Below are positions 35,731-45,850 of a stretch of 64,000 nt of DNA, piece after piece. The notes under the pieces are model-generated. The model searched no databases. It saw only the letters and a program-made list of their open reading frames with translations, and was not told where the DNA came from. The position numbers and the translations under genes are program-made. The stretch is from an uncultured bacterium. GTDB lineage: Bacteria > Spirochaetota > Leptospiria > Leptospirales > Leptonemataceae. The stretch covers positions 32,184 to 96,183 of the forward strand of contig CALFVU010000016.1 in assembly GCA_937928085.1 (NCBI GenBank), written 5' to 3'. Positions within the stretch are counted from its first letter, which is position 1; each line of letters opens with the position of its first letter.

Positions 35731-36642
35731 TTAGTTTATATCAGGAAAAACTTTTTGTAATGAACGAACATTGATTATTGAAGGAACTTCTTTGTTTAAT
35801 GTAAGAAAAAATTTTCCTAAGGGTCGATTTGGCCCAATTTCTATTATAGTTTGATTTTTTTTGATTAGTTCTTCCATATTTTGAATCCATTGTACAGAAC
35901 CACTGATTTGCTTTACTAAATGTTCCACAAGATGATCGGGATTATGGAAACTACCTGTAAAATTCGAAAGAACTACCGAACAATTCTCTTTTTTTATATT
36001 GAATTGCAAAAGATAATCTTTAAATTCTTCTTCTATATCTTTCATTAATCTGGAATGGAAAGGAGCACTCACATTAAGAAATACTATATCTATCGAAGGA
36101 AATTTGTGTTTTATTTCTTCAGTAGATTTTTCTACATCTTGTTTTTTGCCACTGATCACAACTTGATCTTTAGAATTAAGATTTGCTAGATCCACATTAT
36201 ATTTTTCTAAAATAGTTTTGTAATCATATTGATTTAAATCAATTGCTATTAATGCTGCCATAGCACCCGTACCTTCTGGAGTAGCTCTTTGCATTAGTTC
36301 TCCGCGTTTTCGGACAATTTTTACAGCGTCTTTTATATTGAAAACATTTGCAGCGGTTAAAGCAGAATATTCTCCCAAGCTATGACCGGCAAAAAATGTT
36401 CCTTGTTTTTTATATTTTTTTAAGACTTCATATACAGCCATTTCCATAGTTAAAATACAAGGTTGAGTATATTCGGTAAGATTCAATCTTGGATCTTCTT
36501 CGAAACATATTTTTTTTAAATCTAGTTCTAAAGATTCCGATGCTTCCTCAAAGATCTTTTTCGATTCTTCGAATTTTTCGTAAAAATCCATACCCATTCC
36601 AACTCTTTGTGAACCTTGACCTGCAAAAACATAACTATACAT
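35731..36642 (-). CDS. fabD: malonyl-CoA:ACP transacylase
   Basis: 303 residues from ATG 36642, preferred to a TTG four codons upstream. Seen: FAGQGSQRVGMG at the N-terminus, the catalytic S88 in GHSLGEYSAL and H196 in SAPFHSRLM, and the conserved GPNRPLGKF near the end. It loads malonyl onto ACP, supplying the elongation units for the ketosynthase downstream. It is the first gene of the fab operon. A TATAAT lies at 36672-36667, about 25 bases before the start, without a good -35 box. Confidence 0.94.
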   Translation of the reverse strand: MYSYVFAGQGSQRVGMGMDFYEKFEESKKIFEEASESLELDLKKICFEEDPRLNLTEYTQPCILTMEMAVYEVLKKYKKQGTFFAGHSLGEYSALTAANVFNIKDAVKIVRKRGELMQRATPEGTGAMAALIAIDLNQYDYKTILEKYNVDLANLNSKDQVVISGKKQDVEKSTEEIKHKFPSIDIVFLNVSAPFHSRLMKDIEEEFKDYLLQFNIKKENCSVVLSNFTGSFHNPDHLVEHLVKQISGSVQWIQNMEELIKKNQTIIEIGPNRPLGKFFLTLNKEVPSIINVRSLQKVFPDIN

Positions 36643-36776
36643 AAATTTTCCCAAAAATTGATTTTTATTATATGGACGAGAGATAGGTTTTTTTTAAAAG
36701 CTTTTTAGTCAACTGAAAACAAAAATTTTAATTTTTTTATTGAAAGTAAATAAATTTTATAATTGAATTGAATTCA

Positions 36777-37835
36777 TTATTTTAAAATATCTGAATAAAA
36801 AGTTACGCGATTTCTTCCTTTGTGTTTACATTCATATAAAGCTCTATCTGCTCTTTCGATTAAATTTTTATTTGTTTTTGAATCTAAAACAGGATCAAAC
36901 TTTGCAATTCCAACAGAAACGGTAACCTTTAGCAATTTACCTTCGTATTGGACTATCATTTCTTCTACTTTTTTTCGATATTCCTCTGCTATTTTAATAG
37001 CTTCTTTATCTTCTTTAATTCCAGTTAACACTAAACAAAATTCTTCTCCTCCATATCGAGCTGCAAAAGAAGATCCTCTCTGAAAACTTTGTAAAACTTT
37101 TGCTACTGATTTTAAAACTTCATCCCCTGCTTGATGCCCATAGGTGTCATTAAAATTTTTAAATTTATCAACATCAGTAAGAAGTAAGTATAAATTCGTA
37201 CCTCTTTTTAATGCTTTTTCTCTTTCTTCTTTTAGTCTATTTTGGAAATAAGCATGATTTTTTAATCCAGTCATCAAATCTGTTGTTGCTTTTTCGTAAA
37301 GTTTGGCATTATCTACCGCTATAGCTCCTAAAGAAGCTAAATCTACTAAAAAATTCTTTTCAGATTCTAGGTAATCCTTTCCATCAATCTTTTCTCCTAA
37401 AATAATAAATCCAATAATTTTTCCTTTTGCCTTCATTGGAACAACTAAATGTACTCCCATTTCTTTTAATAGAGTAATTTGTGGATCACTGATTAAAGTT
37501 TTTTCTAATTCTTCTATGGTAAAGGATTTTGTATTTATTTCGAAGAACTGGACAAACTGCGAATCAATAGGAATTTTATAATGTTCTAATGGATAAAATA
37601 AATCAAATCCTTTGTAGTCTGAGATAAGAACAATTTCTTCCATATCTAAATCTTCATTTAAAAATAAGCCAGCACTTAGGGTTTGTACATGGGCTAGACA
37701 CATATCTAATACCGCATTGATTAAATACTTATAGTCTAATGTAGAATTTAGAGCACGCGAAATTTCTATTAATTGTCTTTGATCATAGATTTTTTTTTCG
37801 TAATTTAAGATTTCCTCTGGAAACGATATGTTCAT
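36777..37835 (-). CDS. GAF-GGDEF diguanylate cyclase
   Basis: 352 residues from ATG 37835. A GAF-like sensor domain occupies about 20-180, followed by a GGDEF domain (about 190-350) with active site RYGGEEF (262-266 for GGEEF) and DKFKNFNDTYGHQAGD. It should make cyclic di-GMP. The inhibitory RxxD motif normally upstream of GGEEF is absent (RGSS). The frame stays open to 37976, but a good promoter at 37867-37894 lies inside that extension and a G-rich ribosome site precedes 37835, so I reject the longer form. No membrane segment: cytoplasmic. Confidence 0.88.
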   Translation of the reverse strand: MNISFPEEILNYEKKIYDQRQLIEISRALNSTLDYKYLINAVLDMCLAHVQTLSAGLFLNEDLDMEEIVLISDYKGFDLFYPLEHYKIPIDSQFVQFFEINTKSFTIEELEKTLISDPQITLLKEMGVHLVVPMKAKGKIIGFIILGEKIDGKDYLESEKNFLVDLASLGAIAVDNAKLYEKATTDLMTGLKNHAYFQNRLKEEREKALKRGTNLYLLLTDVDKFKNFNDTYGHQAGDEVLKSVAKVLQSFQRGSSFAARYGGEEFCLVLTGIKEDKEAIKIAEEYRKKVEEMIVQYEGKLLKVTVSVGIAKFDPVLDSKTNKNLIERADRALYECKHKGRNRVTFYSDILK

Positions 37836-37866
37836 GTATCCCCCCAATTCGTTAATATTATTATAT

Positions 37867-37894
37867 ATATTATCGTTAATATCTGTTATGTCAA
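37867..37894 (-). promoter_or_regulatory. sigma-70 promoter for the GGDEF gene
   Basis: On the minus strand TTGACA (37894-37889) is followed by a 16-base spacer and TAATAT (37872-37867). Transcription would start near 37860 and give a leader of about 25 bases ending in GGGGGGATAC before the ATG at 37835. Confidence 0.65.
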
Positions 37895-37991
37895 TAAAAA
37901 AATAATTTGCTAATTCAAAGTCTAATATAGGATAAAAATTAAAAATGTCGATAATACAGTTATGATAATACGACATTTAAAAGATTTCTTT

Positions 37992-38630
37992 ATGAATCCG
38001 AATCATTTAGTCATTGCAGGTAGTCTAATGGCTATTTCGTCTTTATCTACTTATGCAATCAATGAATTTTTAAACAAAAAAGAGTGTAAGATCGAAAAAT
38101 CGGGGTATATATATTTAAAAAATTCTGAGATTGGTTTTAAAAAAACATGGATACAAACTTTAACAGAAACCGAACTTTTAATCAAGGATAACCAAACTCA
38201 ACAAGAAGAAGTGTTGCCATTAGATAAAATAAAAAAATTAGAGATTTATTTCGAAGAAGAAGTTTTAGATAAAGAAAGAACTGGTATTATAAATCCTTCT
38301 TATTCCTTTGTTGGAAATTACAAATTATTCGTAGGAGAACACGAAGGAATTTTATCGATTTATTATACAAAATCGGGAATTTTAGGAGGTTATGTACAGT
38401 TTCCGAAATGGGGAAAAGGAAAAGTTGAATTACTTAAATGGATTCAAATTCAAGGAAATCAGATTACCTTTATAAGAAGTTGCGAAGGAAAAGAATGTAT
38501 AGAAATCGGTGCACCTTATAGTTTTAAACAAACATATTTGGGTAGCTTTAATTTAAAGGGAGAATTAGAAGGAAAATATATTGGAACACAAAGTTCGGGT
38601 CAATGGAAAGCTATTAGAATTCAGAATTAG
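37992..38630 (+). CDS. hypothetical membrane-anchored protein
   Basis: 212 residues from ATG 37992; the ATG at 37962 is in frame but would overlap likely promoter DNA. One hydrophobic N-terminal segment (about 3-20), possibly a signal anchor, is followed by a beta-rich soluble domain (repeated pattern of hydrophobic-turn-charged, with many Gly, Lys, Glu, Tyr). Two cysteines occur in SCEGKECIE. No family recognised. Its stop overlaps the convergent stop of the M23 peptidase gene by 17 bp. Confidence 0.55.
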   Translation: MNPNHLVIAGSLMAISSLSTYAINEFLNKKECKIEKSGYIYLKNSEIGFKKTWIQTLTETELLIKDNQTQQEEVLPLDKIKKLEIYFEEEVLDKERTGIINPSYSFVGNYKLFVGEHEGILSIYYTKSGILGGYVQFPKWGKGKVELLKWIQIQGNQITFIRSCEGKECIEIGAPYSFKQTYLGSFNLKGELEGKYIGTQSSGQWKAIRIQN

Positions 38631-39618
38631 TTTTGCACTTTTTCGAAACAAGATCTCCCAAACAAACAAAAGAAATAGGATCGATTTTTGTTCCCGAAGG
38701 TAGAATTACTTCGTAATGTAAATGCGGACCTGTGACTCTACCAGTAGATCCCATTAAACCGATCAATTCACCTTTTTTTACTTTTTTATCGGGTTGAACC
38801 AAAATTTGATATAAATGTGCATATAAAGTCGAATAATTCGAAGGGTGTTGAATTACTATTGCATAGCCGTATCCGTAATCAAAAAAAACATTTTTTACTA
38901 TTCCATCAGCAGTAGAAAAAATAGGTTCTCCGGTCTCTCCTGCCATATCCATTCCAGTATGAAATTCTAATCGATTTGTACTAACAGGATCTAGTCGAAT
39001 ACCATATCCTGATGTATCTCGAAAGCGATTATGTTTTACTGGTCTTCCGTTTGGGATTTGGAAATAAATAGACTGATTCGAAATAATATTTTCTTGTAAA
39101 GATTGCAAAGCTTGATTATGCTTAGATATATACATTTTAATTGCAGTTGCAAAATAAGTAGCTCGTAAGTAATCGATTCTATTAGCCAGCTCTTGTTTTG
39201 AACTGATTTCGTTTCTTAAAGTCTTTTGAGCTAACTGAGAGGTTTTGTCGTAATTTATGTTAGTTAAAAACTTTGAATTTTTATTTATATATAAAATTTC
39301 TAAATTATTTTTTATATTTTTTTTAGCTATTGATTCAACTTTTAATAATGATTTTTGAACCTGGTATATGTATTCATAACTTTTTCCAAATAAGGATTTT
39401 AATTCGTTAATTTTATTAGAAATTTCCCGATATCTTAAAAAAGCGTTATAACTCATACTTAATAATAATACAAACAGAAATAAAATAAATGTAATTACAA
39501 TCCAGCTTAAATGAAAACTATAAATTTTTTCTTCTCCATGCGGGATAAACATAATCGTTAATCTCTCCAGTAATTTTTTTTGTATTTTTATTATTAGATT
39601 TTGGATATTTTCTTTCAT
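38614..39618 (-). CDS. M23-family (LytM-like) metallopeptidase
   Basis: 334 residues: a cytoplasmic start, one transmembrane helix (about 36-58), then a coiled-coil-like stretch (about 60-180) and a C-terminal peptidase domain. Zinc ligands H220 and D224 in EFHTGMDMAG and H301 in GPHLHYEV are present, with H299 beside it, so the domain should be active rather than a degenerate activator. It would cut peptidoglycan cross-links or regulate amidases from the inner membrane. GAGGTAGAG stands before the ATG. A TTGACA (39663-39658) has no matching -10. Confidence 0.9.
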   Translation of the reverse strand: MKENIQNLIIKIQKKLLERLTIMFIPHGEEKIYSFHLSWIVITFILFLFVLLLSMSYNAFLRYREISNKINELKSLFGKSYEYIYQVQKSLLKVESIAKKNIKNNLEILYINKNSKFLTNINYDKTSQLAQKTLRNEISSKQELANRIDYLRATYFATAIKMYISKHNQALQSLQENIISNQSIYFQIPNGRPVKHNRFRDTSGYGIRLDPVSTNRLEFHTGMDMAGETGEPIFSTADGIVKNVFFDYGYGYAIVIQHPSNYSTLYAHLYQILVQPDKKVKKGELIGLMGSTGRVTGPHLHYEVILPSGTKIDPISFVCLGDLVSKKCKTNSEF

Positions 39619-39866
39619 TCTCTACCTCGAATTCTTTCAAAATTTTTAATTTTTTTATGTCAACAAGTTATTAAAAAAATCAAGTCTCAAAGTAAAAAAT
39701 AAAAGTTTAAACTTTTAAAAGAGTAAAATTTATAAACTACAAGGATATGCAAAGTATAAAAATTTTTTTTATTATTCATTTTAAATTGTTTGTAAAAATA
39801 AACCGAATTTTAAAATTGCCAAAATTTTACTTGAGCTTTTATATGTTAGAAGTAGTTTGAATATTT

Positions 39867-42326
39867 ATGCATACAAATCAGATCAATTTTAAAAGATTTT
39901 TTATAAGTTTTTTATTAAGATCAGAGCTAATCAGTTTTGGAATTATAATTCCACTTGCAATAATTTCTATCTATTATGGTATGGAAATCCCTTTAGAAAT
40001 TATAAAAAAGTTTTTCTTTGCAATTGTTTTAATTTTGATTTTATTTTTAATTTATACTATCATTTCTCTAATATTTTTTTTAAAACCAATCCAAAAATTG
40101 TTTCTATATGTGGAAGAAAAAATTCCTATTTTACACGAAAAAAGTAAGATTTTATCTCAACTGGTTCAGTTACCATTTTTACGGAGTATTGATATCTTTT
40201 TTAGGGTTTTAATATTTGGTATAATTTTTGGGGTTTTTCTAGGTTTTTATTTAAAACTTAGTTTTTATAAATTACTTGTTTATGGTGTTTTTGTTGCCAT
40301 TACTGCTTCGAGTTGTGGAATTATTTATTTTTTTCTATTAGAAATTTTGATTAATAAAATTCTTTCTATATCGAATTTTCGTAAAAAATTTTTCTTTAGC
40401 GATTTTGATGAAGTAAAATTTTTAAAATTTAAATATTTTTGGACTTATTTATTATTTCTTAGCTTTTTGTTAATAACTTCCATATCGGGAGCAGTTTCAG
40501 ATTTATATATGCAATTTTGGTCAAAAAAAACTTATAGGGAAATTATGTCTCAGAAGTTAGTTTTACTAAAAGAAAGATTGAATTCAATTGTTTATAACAT
40601 AGAAGAAGATGAACTTTTACAAATAAAAAAAGAAGTAGATATAGAACCGTTACAAAAAAAGTTCATTATAAACAAAATTAGTAAACTAGGAGGAACTGAC
40701 TATGCTTTGTTTAATAAATCGACTAATGAATGGATTTATAAATTAAAAATTGATTTACGAAAAGATCAATTCAAACAAGGACTTAACTTTTACGATGGAA
40801 GTTTATTATTTGTTTCTGAATCCGAAAAATATATCCAATTCATAGAAATTTCCAAAATAGAATTCAATCGATTTTTAAAATGGAATTTAAAAGAATCAGA
40901 AGAACTTTTAGTGGTTGATCAAAATCAAAATGTTGTTTTTTCTACGAATTTAGATTTAGAAAATAAAAGTCTAAATGATTTGACTTATAAAAACAAAGAA
41001 AACGTTTACGGTTTTGATTTTTACGAAACAATTTATTTTAATAACAACTTTTACGAACTTTTTACTCTAAATATAAGCGAAAATTTATCTTTAGGTATTT
41101 TTTATCTTAAATCAATATATCAAGATCCAATCTCTTTTAATCTTATAATTTTATCTATAGTTTTTATAATACTTACAATTTTTTCGAGTATAGCTACTAT
41201 ATTATATTTGAGTGGAAAAATTCAACATTTAGAGAAAATCATTCAATCTTTACAATCTTTATCGAATGGCTTTATAAAAAATCAGGAATTCACTTTAGGT
41301 ATTGACGAATTTTCTGTTTTTGATCTTACGATAAGAAAATTACAAGACAAACTGCAAGAAATCATAAAATATACTTTTGATTTACTAGAAAAAGTATATT
41401 CCACAACAAGCAATTTTACGAAACAAACTGAGGACTTGGTACAAGATTCCGAAAACGAAGCAGCATCAGCAGAACAAATTTCTGCAACTACAGAAGAAAT
41501 TTCGAGTTCAATAGATCGAATTTCTGATTTTACTTTAGAACAAACAAACTTAATTTCTAATTTATCGAATGGGATTACCAATCTAACAAATGTGATTAAA
41601 GAAGCACAATCAAACTTAAAAGAAATTCGAGAGATTATCAATGAATCTGAAAAAATTAAAACAACAACAGAAGAGAAGATCCAAAAAATGATAGAATCGA
41701 TTCATCGGATTCAATCTACTTCAGATCAAATTACAAGTATTGTAGGCATAGTTAAGGAAATAGCTGATCAAATTAATTTATTATCGTTAAATGCATCGAT
41801 AGAAGCTGCAAGAGCTGGAGAATATGGAAAAGGCTTTGCAGTTGTTGCAGAAGAAATTTCTAAATTGTCTGATAAAACAATGAATAGTATAAAAAATATT
41901 CATACTTTGATTAAAAATTCGAATGAGCAAGTAAAACAAGGAATCAAAATTACGAATCAGGTTAAGAATACCTTTGAAGAATTAATAAAAGAAATCCTAA
42001 AAATAAATCAATTATCAACAAAAGTAGCTGAAGTTATTATTAAACAAGAATTTGTTAACACTGGAGTATTAGCACAAATGACGTCAGTAGAACACAAATC
42101 TAAAGAAATCAATTCTAACGTAAGTGAACAAAAATTAGCTATTCGAGAGATTACTACTAGTTTAAATGCGATTAATAATCATATTATGAATTCTACAGAG
42201 AAGACTAAATTCATCAATAAAGAAGCATTCCAACTTTTAAAAGAAGTCGAAGAGTTAAAGACACATTTACGTTTTTTTAAAATTGAACAAATAGAAAATT
42301 CAACTAGCCGGGAGGCCAAGACATAG
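39867..42326 (+). CDS. methyl-accepting chemotaxis protein-like receptor
   Basis: 819 residues. About six hydrophobic segments occupy residues 10-220 and one more lies near 420-445, so the sensor part is largely in the membrane with a periplasmic domain in between. A HAMP-like stretch follows. The cytoplasmic signalling tip is clear at about 630-665: [22 protein letters not shown] (read in pieces) with [15 protein letters not shown]. It should signal through CheW/CheA; none is encoded here. The C-terminus overlaps the convergent HinT gene by 23 bp. The ligand is unknown. Confidence 0.85.
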   Translation: MHTNQINFKRFFISFLLRSELISFGIIIPLAIISIYYGMEIPLEIIKKFFFAIVLILILFLIYTIISLIFFLKPIQKLFLYVEEKIPILHEKSKILSQLVQLPFLRSIDIFFRVLIFGIIFGVFLGFYLKLSFYKLLVYGVFVAITASSCGIIYFFLLEILINKILSISNFRKKFFFSDFDEVKFLKFKYFWTYLLFLSFLLITSISGAVSDLYMQFWSKKTYREIMSQKLVLLKERLNSIVYNIEEDELLQIKKEVDIEPLQKKFIINKISKLGGTDYALFNKSTNEWIYKLKIDLRKDQFKQGLNFYDGSLLFVSESEKYIQFIEISKIEFNRFLKWNLKESEELLVVDQNQNVVFSTNLDLENKSLNDLTYKNKENVYGFDFYETIYFNNNFYELFTLNISENLSLGIFYLKSIYQDPISFNLIILSIVFIILTIFSSIATILYLSGKIQHLEKIIQSLQSLSNGFIKNQEFTLGIDEFSVFDLTIRKLQDKLQEIIKYTFDLLEKVYSTTSNFTKQTEDLVQDSENEAASAEQISATTEEISSSIDRISDFTLEQTNLISNLSNGITNLTNVIKEAQSNLKEIREIINESEKIKTTTEEKIQKMIESIHRIQSTSDQITSIVGIVKEIADQINLLSLNASIEAARAGEYGKGFAVVAEEISKLSDKTMNSIKNIHTLIKNSNEQVKQGIKITNQVKNTFEELIKEILKINQLSTKVAEVIIKQEFVNTGVLAQMTSVEHKSKEINSNVSEQKLAIREITTSLNAINNHIMNSTEKTKFINKEAFQLLKEVEELKTHLRFFKIEQIENSTSREAKT

Positions 42327-42651
42327 GTCTTCCGCCTAAAATATGTATATGTAAATGAAAAACAGTTTGTTGGGCATCTCGATTTGTATTAACAACTAAT
42401 CGAAAACCATCTTCTTCTATACCTAATTTTTTAGCTATTTTTGATGCTGTAAAAAAAAGTTTTCCTATTAAGTGGATATCGTTCTCTTGAATTTCTGCCA
42501 TAGAAGGGATATGTTTTTTTGGAATTAGTAAAACATGAACAGGTGCCTGGGGATTGATATCTTGAAAGCACAAAAGATCTTCGTCTTCGTATACAATTTT
42601 AGCTGGAATTTCTCTGGCTACAATTTTACAGAAAATACAGTTTGGATTCAT
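42304..42651 (-). CDS. hinT: HIT family nucleoside phosphoramidase (HinT-like)
   Basis: 115 residues, normal length. CIFCKIV with a CxxC pair at the N-terminus, then the histidine triad HLHIHIL (H99, H101, H103) and the C-terminal [10 protein letters not shown]. HinT enzymes hydrolyse AMP-linked amines such as AMP-lysine. Cytoplasmic. It is convergent with the chemoreceptor gene and overlaps its last seven codons. Confidence 0.92.
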   Translation of the reverse strand: MNPNCIFCKIVAREIPAKIVYEDEDLLCFQDINPQAPVHVLLIPKKHIPSMAEIQENDIHLIGKLFFTASKIAKKLGIEEDGFRLVVNTNRDAQQTVFHLHIHILGGRPMSWPPG

Positions 42652-42678
42652 AAGTACATCAAAATATTACAAACTTTA

Positions 42679-42706
42679 TTGACAATATTTTTAAAATAAA
42701 GATACA
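42679..42706 (+). promoter_or_regulatory. candidate promoter for the PP2C phosphatase gene
   Basis: TTGACA at 42679-42684, a 16-base spacer and GATACA at 42701-42706. This would give a leader of about 130 bases before ATG 42845, with ribosome site AGAGGAC. The -10 match is poor, so confidence is low. Confidence 0.3.
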
Positions 42707-42844
42707 TCTTTTTTTTAATTAAATACAATTGAATTTGAACGTTTTAACAAAACCTTAAGTATTATTTATTATTACTTTACAATCAATGTATATAAATAAA
42801 TATGATTCAAATATTTTTAATCCATCTCTATAAAAGAGGACTTT

Positions 42845-45800
42845 ATGTTAAACAATTTTTTTACTGTTGCAGATTTAAATTATGCTATCCTTGCGTTGTT
42901 TTCTGCTATTTATCTAATTACCATTCAAAATAAATCGAAAAATCTTTATCATTTAATTGTTTTTTTACTAATTCTTGGGATCATGTCTTTAACTTATTTT
43001 TTCTCTTCTAATTTTGTTAATGAATCTCTTAAGTTCCATAGATGGTTTACTGTATGTGGTGCTCTTTTAGGAACACTGCATTTATTTTATTTTGTAGTGA
43101 ATTACCCCAAATCTAACTGGAAAAAGGTTCCAAAAATTTTGTTTTATGGAATTTATTTTATAGATTTGATAGCTATCTTTCTTTTTATCGTTGAGTCTTT
43201 AAAAGTGGGGAGTGTTTATAGATTCGATGGTCATTTTTGGGATGTAGATGAATATAAGTTAGGACAAATCGTTGGATTGTTGATAGTTCTCAATGGTTTT
43301 TTAGCATTTTTTAGTGGAATTATAAGAGGGATTATGATTCGAAATGCACGTCTTTCTTTATTGTTCTTTTCTTTAGGTATCCTTCTAACCGTAATTCTTC
43401 CCGCTATTACGAATTTTTTAAATCGAATGTTTATTATTAATCGAGTAGAACATCAAAACATATGGGCAATTTTTGGAAATCTTGGATGTTTTATCCTTTT
43501 TGTAACTTACATCAATTATACAAAAGAGAAAACCACATTATTAAGTAAGTTATATGCTATTAGCTTAACAAGTATTTTGATTATACTTCAATTTGTAAAT
43601 TTTTACGTTTTAAAAGAAAGGGATCAATTATTTGATTTACTACAATACGAAAAAAATCGAAATCTGATTTTAGATAAAAACTATACATTAGACGAAATTA
43701 AAGCTGTTTATGTGATTCAACCCAACTTAGATTATGAGGTTTACAAAGGAGAAATAAACACAGAAGTACAAGCCTACTTAAATACCCTAAAAAGTGAATT
43801 TGCTTTAGTATACCTTCAATTTTACTTATCAAATAACGATAGCATACCAGAAAATCTTTATACAAATTTAGGGGGTTACTCAGGTATGCTACAAGAAAAT
43901 AAATCTACTTTGGGCTCGAATCAAGAAATATTAGAATTTCTTTATAAGAATAAAAGGAAAATTCAAATACTAAAGCAAAAGATACAAAATCTTTCAGAAA
44001 AAAATTTCGAGAGAGAATATAAAACAGTATTTCTTAAAAATCAAAGCGACAGGCTGTATCATGTTTTTTTAAAAGAGAATGTCAATAGTAAACAAGAAGC
44101 TTTAGAATTAATTCCCGACCTAATACCATTAAACCAAAAAAAATTTATTTATATAAAAGGAGATTCTTTTTGGGATCTAACTTTTGTTGGGTACTACTAT
44201 GCTCTGGATCATAAAATTTATTTGATTTTGTATAACTATTATTTTTATAGAGTTTTTATATCTAAAATTGCTGATGTTCTTTTTTATATTATAGTTTTTG
44301 GAACTTTGATAATTTTATTAGGTTATCCTATTTTCTTCTTGGAATCTGTTCTTAAACCTTTAAAAAGATTAATCACAGGTTTACAAAAAGTTGATCAAGG
44401 TGATTTTTCTACTTCTCTGGAAATCTCTACAAATGATGAATTAGGGTTTGTTACAAAAAGTTTTAATCAAATGGTTGTTTCGATTAAAGAAAAAAGCGAA
44501 AAATTAGAAGAATATGCAAATCATTTAGAGGAAAAAGTAAAGGAAAGAACTAAAGAATTAGAACATAGTTTAAAAGAAATTGAGAGTTTAAAAGAAAAGC
44601 AAGATGGCGATTATTTTTTAACTTCTTTATTAGTAAGACCGTTAAGTTCTAATGCGATACAAAATTCAGATAATATACAGGTTGATTTTATTATTAAGCA
44701 ATATAAAAGTTTTAAATTTAAAAAATGGGAATCAGAAATTGGAGGAGATTTTTGCAAAGCAAAGAGAATCCATCTAAAAAATAAGTTATATAGTTTTATT
44801 GTAAATGCAGATGCTATGGGGAAATCTATACAAGGTGCAGGGGGTTCTTTGATTTTAGGTTCCGTATTAGAAGCTTTCGTCGAAAGAACAAACTATCAAG
44901 AAGAAGTAAAAGACCTTCTTCCAGAAAAATGGTTAAAATACGCTTTTGTAGAATTACATAGGGTCTTTGAGGGATTAAATGGTGCTATGTTGATTTCTAT
45001 TGTAATGCTACTTATCGACGAGGAATCGGGTTTGGTCTATTATATGAATGCAGAACATCCCGACATAATTTTGTATAGAGGTGGAAAAGCAAGTTTTATT
45101 AAGCCGAATAAATATCTAAAAAAACTTGGGCTATATGCAGAAGGTTTGCTAAGTATTTCTACGTTTCAATTATTGCCAAATGATGTAATTTTTATTGGTT
45201 CTGATGGAAAAGATGATATTCTCATTCAGAGAAATAGCGATGGTAATAGGGTGATCAATGTAGACGAAAACTTATTTTTAGAAATCGTAGAAAGTTCAAA
45301 TGGCAATCTGGAACTTATTTATAATACACTTTCAGAAAAAGGAGAGATTATCGATGATTTCTCTATTATCCGAATAGAATATACAATCAATCCGAAAGAG
45401 TTCTATAAAAGAAATACAATTCTTGCTTTTGATAAAGAATATTTTTACAATGCCAAAAAAAATGTAGAACTTTATAAAAATTCAAAAAATCCAGAGTTTT
45501 TAAATAAAGCTAAAGATATACTTGTAGATTTGCAGCACAAGTATCCCGAAAATGCCCAAATAAAAAAAATGTTATATAAGATTTATTTATTAAACAATAA
45601 AATAAATGAAGCGATATCTATTTTAGAAGAATTCTTTCAAAAATATCCTTCCGATGAAGAAGCCTTATATAAATTGATTAGACTCTTAAATAAGAAAAGG
45701 CTCTATTCCAAAGCAGCAGAGTACGGCGAGATTTACTTGTTAAGAAATCCAGAGAAAAAAGAAATCATAACTCTTTTAATCTCTATTTATAAAGAAATGA

Positions 45801-45850
45801 ATCATCCAAGATATAAAAAGTACGAAAAATTCTTAGAAATAAAGAATTAG
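42845..45850 (+). CDS. membrane sensor-HAMP-PP2C (SpoIIE-type) phosphatase with TPR tail
   Basis: 1001 residues. The N-terminal region (about 1-240) has about seven hydrophobic segments, like 7TM signalling receptors. A periplasmic part (about 260-465) follows, then a membrane helix (about 474-497) and HAMP linker (about 498-555, FLESVLKPLKRL). A coiled coil (about 550-605, KLEEYANHLEEKVKERTKELE) leads to a PP2C/SpoIIE-like domain (about 615-870: GGDFC, NADAMGKSIQGAGGS, VYYMNAEHPDII, SDGKDD). The final about 110 residues are TPR-like. Serine/threonine phosphatases of this sort usually control anti-sigma-factor antagonists. A Shine-Dalgarno sequence (AGAGGAC) precedes the ATG. Confidence 0.88.
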   Translation: MLNNFFTVADLNYAILALFSAIYLITIQNKSKNLYHLIVFLLILGIMSLTYFFSSNFVNESLKFHRWFTVCGALLGTLHLFYFVVNYPKSNWKKVPKILFYGIYFIDLIAIFLFIVESLKVGSVYRFDGHFWDVDEYKLGQIVGLLIVLNGFLAFFSGIIRGIMIRNARLSLLFFSLGILLTVILPAITNFLNRMFIINRVEHQNIWAIFGNLGCFILFVTYINYTKEKTTLLSKLYAISLTSILIILQFVNFYVLKERDQLFDLLQYEKNRNLILDKNYTLDEIKAVYVIQPNLDYEVYKGEINTEVQAYLNTLKSEFALVYLQFYLSNNDSIPENLYTNLGGYSGMLQENKSTLGSNQEILEFLYKNKRKIQILKQKIQNLSEKNFEREYKTVFLKNQSDRLYHVFLKENVNSKQEALELIPDLIPLNQKKFIYIKGDSFWDLTFVGYYYALDHKIYLILYNYYFYRVFISKIADVLFYIIVFGTLIILLGYPIFFLESVLKPLKRLITGLQKVDQGDFSTSLEISTNDELGFVTKSFNQMVVSIKEKSEKLEEYANHLEEKVKERTKELEHSLKEIESLKEKQDGDYFLTSLLVRPLSSNAIQNSDNIQVDFIIKQYKSFKFKKWESEIGGDFCKAKRIHLKNKLYSFIVNADAMGKSIQGAGGSLILGSVLEAFVERTNYQEEVKDLLPEKWLKYAFVELHRVFEGLNGAMLISIVMLLIDEESGLVYYMNAEHPDIILYRGGKASFIKPNKYLKKLGLYAEGLLSISTFQLLPNDVIFIGSDGKDDILIQRNSDGNRVINVDENLFLEIVESSNGNLELIYNTLSEKGEIIDDFSIIRIEYTINPKEFYKRNTILAFDKEYFYNAKKNVELYKNSKNPEFLNKAKDILVDLQHKYPENAQIKKMLYKIYLLNNKINEAISILEEFFQKYPSDEEALYKLIRLLNKKRLYSKAAEYGEIYLLRNPEKKEIITLLISIYKEMNHPRYKKYEKFLEIKN

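Noticed and set aside
37836..37976. N-terminal extension of the GGDEF protein
   Set aside because: It contains the promoter elements on the same strand, and the sequence (Asn/Tyr/Ile-rich) is unlike a domain; ATG 37835 has a G-rich site upstream.
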